DNA of 46,823 bases from Corallococcus terminator (lineage in GTDB: Bacteria; Myxococcota; Myxococcia; Myxococcales; Myxococcaceae): assembly GCF_003611635.1 (NCBI RefSeq), contig NZ_RAVZ01000026.1, forward strand, positions 1-46,823. Reading direction: 5' to 3'. Under the pieces are notes generated by a model. That model did not search any database and was not told where the DNA came from. It saw nothing but the letters and a program-made list of their open reading frames with translations. Shown here one piece after another: positions 42,404-46,823 of the stretch. Position 1 is the stretch's first letter. Each line of letters begins with the position of its first letter. The position numbers were made by a program, and so were the translations under genes.

Positions 42404-42759
42404 AGGGGGGTACGCCTCACGGGTCGGGACGGCAGGGGTAGAATGGGACCAGCGTCCCCAGGATAGGCGACGTCGGAGTGGAAGTGTTCAGGCCTGGAAA
42501 CTATTCCTGAACACCCAGCCGCCCGAGGGGTGTTACTCCTGGCTGGCTGGAGCGTCGGCCAGCGGGAAATGGACCCGCCCAAGAAGGCGTTTCACCGCAC
42601 GACCTGGGTTGTTACCTTCGACGGCGTGAAGCCAGGACGGGAGTGGTTCCCGGCTCGACTTCATGCCTGTTCAGGGTTAAGGCGCCGTCTAGGCCCCGAA
42701 AGCAGGGGCGGGCAGGCTGGCGATGAAGCCTTTCTGCCAGTGGGACAAGGAAGCAGATT
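42404..42759. other. 356-base divergent region between desaturase and cspA
   Basis: It holds the 9-bp inverted repeat at 42484-42514 and presumably both promoters and the long leader usual for cold-shock messages. I see no gene or convincing -35/-10 pair. Confidence 0.55.
42484..42514. promoter_or_regulatory. Inverted repeat GTGTTCAGG / CCTGAACAC
   Basis: A perfect 9-bp inverted repeat with a 13-base spacer lies 81 bases upstream of the desaturase ATG and 246 bases upstream of cspA. The spacer contains GGAA-ACTA-TTCC, which can form an alternative smaller stem. It is a candidate operator for a dimeric regulator, or an RNA switch if transcribed. Confidence 0.5.
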
Positions 42760-42963
42760 ATGGCAAGCGGTACGGTGAAGTGGTTCAATGATGCGAAGGG
42801 CTTCGGCTTCATCACGCAGGACAGTGGTGGGCCGGACGTGTTCTGCCATCACACGGCGATCGTAGCGGATGGTTTCCGTACCCTGGCCGAGGGCCAGAAG
42901 GTGGAGTTCGAAGTGAAGAAGGGCCCCAAGGGCCTGCAGGCGGAGAACGTCCGCCCGGTCTGA
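42760..42963 (+). CDS. cspA: Cold-shock protein (CspA family)
   Basis: Single OB-fold RNA/ssDNA-binding protein of 67 residues. RNP1 is KGFGFI (13-18) and RNP2 is DVFCHH (26-31), with Cys where most have Val or Ala. The usual GTVKWFN start and ENVRP end are present. It destabilises mRNA structure, classically in cold or rapid growth. AGGAAG precedes the ATG by 5 bases; a perfect terminator follows. Confidence 0.93.
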   Translation: MASGTVKWFNDAKGFGFITQDSGGPDVFCHHTAIVADGFRTLAEGQKVEFEVKKGPKGLQAENVRPV

Positions 42964-42998
42964 GCCCTCCGGCTCGGCTGCCTCTTCACTCACCCACG

Positions 42999-43031
42999 AG
43001 GTCCGGCCTTGACGAGGCCGGACCTCTTTTT
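42999..43031 (+). terminator. Rho-independent terminator of cspA
   Basis: A perfect 11-bp stem AGGTCCGGCCT / AGGCCGGACCT, a TGACG loop, then CTTTTT. Confidence 0.93.
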
Positions 43032-43055
43032 CGCTAATTTCTCCCGGGAGGTCCC

Positions 43056-43247
43056 ATGCAGGGAAGGTCCACGAAGCGGCAGAAGGAAATGGCGCGCCAG
43101 CAGAAGCAGCGTGAGAAGGACACCAAGAAGGCCGAGCGCAAGACGGAGAAGGATCAGCGTCCCGAGCGCGTTGCCGGTGACGTCGATCCAGACATCGCCG
43201 GAATCGTCCCCGGGCCGCAGCCGCTGCCCGATGCGTTCAACGACTGA
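43056..43247 (+). CDS. Small highly charged hypothetical protein
   Basis: Protein of 63 residues with GGGAGGTCCC before the ATG. The first ~40 residues are a Lys/Arg/Glu/Gln-rich helix (for example RQKEMARQQKQREKDTKKAE). The last 23 are Pro/Asp-rich and ordered differently. It may bind nucleic acid or ribosomes through its basic helix; no family is recognised. Good ribosome site and flanking terminators support it as real. Confidence 0.7.
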   Translation: MQGRSTKRQKEMARQQKQREKDTKKAERKTEKDQRPERVAGDVDPDIAGIVPGPQPLPDAFND

Positions 43248-43260
43248 TGCGGTGCGCATG

Positions 43261-43295
43261 AAAAACCGCCCCGGCCTGTGAAGGCGCCGGGGCGG
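43261..43295 (-). terminator. Rho-independent terminator of the TM2 gene
   Basis: On the minus strand a perfect 10-bp stem (CCGCCCCGGC / GCCGGGGCGG) with a 10-base loop ends in TTTTT. It overlaps the plus-strand end of the charged-protein transcript, which has its own terminator just beyond. Confidence 0.85.
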
Positions 43296-43303
43296 CGGTA
43301 GAG

Positions 43304-43326
43304 AAGGGGCTGGAAGGCCCCTTTTT
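43304..43326 (+). terminator. Rho-independent terminator of the 63-residue protein gene
   Basis: AAGGGGC / GCCCCTT with a TGGAAG loop and a run of Ts (43322-43326). It lies 57 bases after the stop at 43247 and directly before the end of the convergent TM2 gene. Confidence 0.75.
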
Positions 43327-43343
43327 CATGTCCGGACGGTGGA

Positions 43344-43571
43344 TCAGCCGGTGCCGTAGCGCAGGCGCTCGCGGTCCTTGTCCTCCGCGCGGTTGTAGGC
43401 GGTGGCCGCGGCGATGATGTGACACACCCAGCCCAGCAGCCCGCCCGTGCCCAGCCAGAAGCCGGGGGTGATGATGAGCCAGAAGACCCCGCGCAGGATG
43501 TCTCCGTTGTAGATCTGCCCCACGCCAGGGATGAAGAACGACAGCAGCGCAGCAACACCGGGACGCGACAT
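43344..43571 (-). CDS. TM2-domain-like small membrane protein
   Basis: Protein of 75 residues with AGGAGG seven bases before the ATG. Two hydrophobic helices are separated by the short GVGQIYNGDILRG turn (SFFIPGVGQIYNG, then WLIITPGFWLGTGG), which is the TM2 pattern. A charged tail ends it. The TM2 role is unknown. It is divergent from the MASE1 kinase, with a structured inverted repeat between. Confidence 0.78.
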   Translation of the reverse strand: MSRPGVAALLSFFIPGVGQIYNGDILRGVFWLIITPGFWLGTGGLLGWVCHIIAAATAYNRAEDKDRERLRYGTG

Positions 43572-43617
43572 GGATTCGTTCCTCCTTGTTCCCTGATACG
43601 GCCCGGCGGGGCGCCCA

Positions 43618-43678
43618 TTGCATCCCCTGTTGGACAGCGCCTGCCTGCCAGGCAGGCGGGTGGAAGCATGGGGTGCAA
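43618..43678. other. Nested inverted repeats between TM2 gene and MASE1 kinase gene
   Basis: Inner arms CGCCTGCCT (43638-43646) / AGGCAGGCG (43650-43658) pair perfectly over a GCC loop. Outer arms TTGCATCCCC (43618-43627) / GGGGTGCAA (43670-43678) pair with one bulged base. Together they form a 61-base cruciform or double-hairpin structure in the 152-base divergent region. It may be an operator, a small structured RNA or a leader element. Confidence 0.55.
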
Positions 43679-43723
43679 CGCCTCCGCGTCCCCGCTAGCA
43701 TGACGCATGTTCTTCCGGCCTGG

Positions 43724-46255
43724 ATGTCTGGCTCGGAGGCACGGGGGGAAGTGATCATCCAAGCTCGGCATCAGGCCCGTGTGGCGGCGGCGTTCCAGGG
43801 TGGGGGCCTCGTCGAGGTCATCGCGTTGGCGGGCGTGTATCTCGCGGCCGCGCGCGCGGGCCTTTCGCTTTCCGCGGAGGGCACCCACATCAGCGCCGTC
43901 TGGCTTCCGTCAGGCGTGGCGCTGGGCGGACTGCTGCTGTGGGGCGTGTCGCGCTGGCCCGCCGTGTTCCTGGGCGCGTGGACGGTGGCGCTCGCGGTGG
44001 ACGTGTCCCCGCTGGTGGGACTGGGCGTCGCCGCCGGGGCCACGTTGGAGGCCGTGCTGGGGGCCCTGCTCCTGCGCCGGGTGGCGTGTTCGCGGGAGCT
44101 GCACCGGGTGCGCGACGTCGTGTGGCTGGGCGGTGGCGCCGCGCTGGGCGCGCTCCTGGGCTCGGGGCTGGGCACGCTGAGCCTGGTGCTGGGAGGGGGC
44201 GTGCCCCACGCGCAGTGGGTCTCGTCCGCGTGGCTGTGGTGGATGGCGAACCTGCTGGGCATGTTGCTGGTGACGCCGCCGCTGCTGCTGCTGTTCCGGT
44301 CCTGGCGCGTGCGCTGGACGTGGGAGGCGTGGGTGCTGCCGGTGGCGACGGTGGCGGTGTGCGTGGGCGTCTTCGCCTTCCCGCGGCCGGGCTCCGGGGA
44401 AGCGCACGCGCTGATGTTCCTGCTCTTCCCGCTGTCGGCGTGGGCGGCCCTGCGCTTCGGGCCCCGGGGCGCGGCGCTGGCCTCGCTGTTCATCGCCCTG
44501 ACGGCCATCGCCGGCACCGCGCGGGGGCTGGGGCCGTTCTTCACGGCGGACTCCCCGCCCCACGGGCTGGTGGTGTTGCAGCTCTTCATCGGCATCACCA
44601 CGCTGACGGGCCTGCTGCTCGCGGCCGCGCGGGCCGAGCGCCGCGAGGCGGTGGAGATGTTGGAGCTGCTCGCCACCACCGTGCGCGCGGTGCACGAAGG
44701 CGTGCTCATCTGCGAGGTGCGCGAGCCGGGCGTGCTGCGCACGGTGTTCGTCAACGAGGCGCTGTGCGCGCTGGTGGGCCAGCGGCGAGAGGAGCTGGTG
44801 GGCGCCGCTCCCGGAGCGCTGCTGACGTCGGGCGACGGCGAGGATCCCCGGCGGCTGGCGGAGGCGCTGCGCGAGGAGCGTTCGCTGCGCGCGGAGGTGG
44901 TGCTCAGCCGGCCGGACGGCACGCGCGTGTGGAGTGAGATGCAGTTGTCCCCGGTGCGCGCCAACGGCCAGGGCGTGACGCACTTCGTGGCCACCCACCG
45001 CGACGTCACCGCGACGAAGGAGCTGCAGGCCCGGCTGGTGGCCGCCGAACGCGTGGCCGCGGTGGGGACGCTGGCCGCGGGCGTGGGCCATGAAATCAAC
45101 AACCCGCTGGCCTACCTGGCGCTGAACCTGGAGGCCGCCGAGCGCGCGCTCGCGGCGGAAGGCACGGCGGCCGCCAAGGGCGTGCGCGACGCACTGAACA
45201 GCGTGAGAGGGGCCCAGGAGGGCGCCGAGCGCATCCGCCTCATCGTGAAGGACCTGCGGGTGTTCAGCCGCGAGGAGTCGCCCGAGCACGGGCTGGTGGA
45301 CCTGAACGCGCTGGTGCCACCCGCGGCGCGCGTCGTGCTCCATGCGCTGCGGCCCCGCGCTCGGCTGGTGGAGTCGTTCGGTCCGGTGCCCCGGGTGCTG
45401 GGCAGCGAGGCGCGGCTGGGGCAGGTGCTGCTCAACCTGCTGGTGAACGCCATGCAGGCCATCCCCGAAGGCGACCCCGGCCGCCACGAGGTGCGCGTGC
45501 GCACCGGCACGGAGGCCTCCGGCCACGCGCGCGTGGAGGTGGAGGACACCGGTGGGGGCATTCCGCCGGATGTGCTGCCGCGCATCTTCGACCCGTTCTT
45601 CACCACCAAGGGCAGCGACGAGGGCACCGGCCTGGGGCTCGCCATCTGCCAGCAGATCGTCCGCGCGCACGGGGGCGAACTGCGCGTGCACAGCGTTCAG
45701 GGCCAGGGCGCCACCTTCACGCTGCTCCTGCCGCCCGCGCCCGTGCAGAGCGCGGGCGTGTCCTCCCTGCCCCTGCCTTCTTCCCGTCCGGGCGCGCGGG
45801 ACGTGGAGGCGCCCTGGCTGCCGGCTTCCTCCTCGCGGCGGGGACGGGTGCTCATCGTGGACGACGAGCCTCGGCTGGCGCAGTCCATGCGCCTGCTGCT
45901 GGAGCCCTTCCACGACGTCGTCACCGCCACGGACGGCGAGGCCGCGCTCGCTCGGGTGATGCAGGGCGAGTCCTTCGACGTGGTGCTGTGCGACCTGCAG
46001 ATGCCGGGCATGGACGGCATCGCGGTGCACCGGCGGCTGCTGGACCTGGCGCCCGCGCTGGTGTCGCGGCTGGTGTTCATCTCCGGCGGCGCGTCTTCAC
46101 CGGAGGCGAGGACGTTCGTGGAGACGGTGGCCAACCGGGTGCTGGAGAAGCCGGTGCGTCCGGACGTGCTGCTGTCCACGGTGGAGGCCACGCTCGGCGG
46201 CGGGCCCCCGGAAGTGACGGCGCGGGACGCGGTGGGCGCCACGCGCCACGGCTAG
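43724..46255 (+). CDS. Hybrid sensor kinase: MASE1-PAS-HisKA-HATPase-REC
   Basis: Membrane sensor kinase of ~843 residues. The start is uncertain: ATG 43700, ATG 43724 or GTG 43751. The N-terminal ~300 residues are MASE1 with 8-9 helices (LEVIALAGVYLAAARAGLSL... early and LHGLVVLQLFIGITTLTG late). PAS follows, then the H-box GVGHEINNPLAY, HATPase_c (NLLVNAMQAI, DTGGGI, FDPFFTTKG, GTGLGLAI) and a C-terminal receiver (RVLIVDDEPRL, DVVLCDLQMPGMDG with phospho-Asp, VLEKP). The receiver lacks an output domain, so it feeds a phosphorelay or fine-tunes the kinase. Its stop is 4 bases from that of the convergent YqaA-like gene. Confidence 0.88.
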   Translation: MSGSEARGEVIIQARHQARVAAAFQGGGLVEVIALAGVYLAAARAGLSLSAEGTHISAVWLPSGVALGGLLLWGVSRWPAVFLGAWTVALAVDVSPLVGLGVAAGATLEAVLGALLLRRVACSRELHRVRDVVWLGGGAALGALLGSGLGTLSLVLGGGVPHAQWVSSAWLWWMANLLGMLLVTPPLLLLFRSWRVRWTWEAWVLPVATVAVCVGVFAFPRPGSGEAHALMFLLFPLSAWAALRFGPRGAALASLFIALTAIAGTARGLGPFFTADSPPHGLVVLQLFIGITTLTGLLLAAARAERREAVEMLELLATTVRAVHEGVLICEVREPGVLRTVFVNEALCALVGQRREELVGAAPGALLTSGDGEDPRRLAEALREERSLRAEVVLSRPDGTRVWSEMQLSPVRANGQGVTHFVATHRDVTATKELQARLVAAERVAAVGTLAAGVGHEINNPLAYLALNLEAAERALAAEGTAAAKGVRDALNSVRGAQEGAERIRLIVKDLRVFSREESPEHGLVDLNALVPPAARVVLHALRPRARLVESFGPVPRVLGSEARLGQVLLNLLVNAMQAIPEGDPGRHEVRVRTGTEASGHARVEVEDTGGGIPPDVLPRIFDPFFTTKGSDEGTGLGLAICQQIVRAHGGELRVHSVQGQGATFTLLLPPAPVQSAGVSSLPLPSSRPGARDVEAPWLPASSSRRGRVLIVDDEPRLAQSMRLLLEPFHDVVTATDGEAALARVMQGESFDVVLCDLQMPGMDGIAVHRRLLDLAPALVSRLVFISGGASSPEARTFVETVANRVLEKPVRPDVLLSTVEATLGGGPPEVTARDAVGATRHG

Positions 46256-46269
46256 CGCGTCAGACGCGC
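46255..46269. terminator. Palindrome joining the two convergent stop codons
   Basis: GCGCGTC-A-GACGCGC begins on the last base of the kinase TAG and includes the minus-strand TGA. It is too tight a loop for a classic terminator but matches the other stop-in-palindrome junctions. Confidence 0.4.
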
Positions 46270-46823
46270 AGCCACTTGCGCGCGGTGGGCCCGAAGAAGC
46301 GCACCACGCTGCCCACCAGGAAGAAGCGCACCGAGCGGCCGATGACGGACGCCAGCAGGAACTGCCCCAGCGGCACGGACACCAGCCCGCTGCCAATGGC
46401 GACGATCTTGAACGGCGTGGGCAGGATGGAGCACAAGAGCGCCAGCACCCAGAAGTTGCGCCCCAGCAATTCGCCCACCGTGCCGGACACGCCGAAGCGG
46501 TCCACGCGCACGTTCAGGTCGATGTGCAGGAACTGCGTGATGCCTTCCCCCACGAACGCGCCCAGCCCGTAGCCGATGAGGCCTCCCACCAGGCTCGCCA
46601 GGGTGCCCAGCAGGCAGTAGCGCACCCACTTCTTCGGCTGGGCGAGCACCATGGGGACCAGGATGGCGAACGGGGGGATGGGGAAGACGGACCCGTCCAC
46701 CACCGACACCGCCATCATCGTGGCCAGCGCGTGGGGCGTGGAGGCGGCGGCTTCCACGCGCAGGTATGTCCGACGGTACCAGGAGACCTTCGGCGCTTCG
46801 GCCGGGGCCGGGGTGGTCGGGGA
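46260..46823 (-). CDS. DedA/YqaA-like (SNARE-associated) membrane protein, 5'-truncated
   Basis: Integral-membrane protein; the frame remains open to the window end, and the upstream residues WYRRTYLRVEAAASTP look like the usual start region, so the true start is outside. An internal GTG at 46757 is unlikely to be the start. The part seen has ~4 helices and the family pattern SVFPIPPFAILVPMVLAQP, LGTLASLVGGLIGYGLGAFVG and LPTPFKIVAIGSGLVSVPLGQF (re-entrant loop Gly and Pro). YqaA/DedA proteins act as lipid scramblases or transport-like membrane proteins. Converges with the kinase. Confidence 0.82.
   Translation of the reverse strand, partial: SPTTPAPAEAPKVSWYRRTYLRVEAAASTPHALATMMAVSVVDGSVFPIPPFAILVPMVLAQPKKWVRYCLLGTLASLVGGLIGYGLGAFVGEGITQFLHIDLNVRVDRFGVSGTVGELLGRNFWVLALLCSILPTPFKIVAIGSGLVSVPLGQFLLASVIGRSVRFFLVGSVVRFFGPTARKWLRV

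Overview
The window is chromosomal DNA of a high-GC, gene-dense bacterium with G/C-biased third codon positions. It is almost certainly a myxobacterium of the family Myxococcaceae (Myxococcus/Corallococcus type). Three things support this. A TraA-like cell-surface protein (PA14-like domain, Cys-rich repeats, C-terminal sorting tail) is coupled to a TraB-like OmpA protein. A TolQ-TolR-TolR set has the architecture of the gliding motor genes aglRQS. There are also many orphan sensor kinases and lipoproteins. From memory of M. xanthus, traAB and aglRQS lie a few dozen genes apart there, in the same relative order and orientation as here, so this looks like a conserved syntenic block and not an island. 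I see no tRNA, rRNA, CRISPR array, insertion sequence or phage gene.

Layout. 1-7.1 kb: the 3' part of a cyclase/AAA-ATPase/TPR regulator, an Ig-like lipoprotein, and traAB on the minus strand. 7.2-14.2 kb: a divergent DAC(DisA_N)-like protein and a dynamin-like GTPase (minus), a thioredoxin-TPR lipoprotein (plus), then a metallophosphoesterase and a LuxR-type regulator (minus). 14.5-21.8 kb: a PLP aldolase/deaminase plus sugar-lactone oxidase pair, a Ser-rich lipoprotein with a large DUF4105 envelope protein, and a small membrane protein. 21.9-31.3 kb: small envelope proteins, a PilZ protein, a GreA/GreB-like factor with an unusual coiled coil, a methyltransferase, a pterin/folate pair (FolM-like SDR and FolB-cupin fusion), a queuosine-precursor transporter, a U32 peptidase-family protein, a decayed acyltransferase fragment and a CPYS glutaredoxin. 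31.7-38.2 kb: a beta-helix lipoprotein, two overlapping sensor-kinase genes (the first without an ATPase domain) and an MshEN protein. 38.3-40.5 kb: the aglRQS motor operon with a good sigma-70-type promoter and a terminator. 40.5-46.8 kb: Gph-like phosphatase, fatty-acid desaturase, cold-shock protein, small proteins, a MASE1 hybrid kinase and a DedA/YqaA-like membrane protein cut by the window end.

Themes. Surface and motility functions (TraAB, AglRQS, several lipoproteins) are interleaved with nucleotide second-messenger proteins: a cyclase remnant, a DAC-like protein, and PilZ and MshEN domains. Several genes have a TAGGNN or TATACT hexamer only 6-10 bases before the start codon, which suggests leaderless or near-leaderless mRNAs. 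Three convergent gene pairs end 4-7 bases apart inside a palindrome. The strongest leads for new biology are the DAC-like/GTPase pair, the ATPase-less kinase overlapping a complete kinase, the altered Gre factor, and the structured inverted repeats in two divergent promoter regions.
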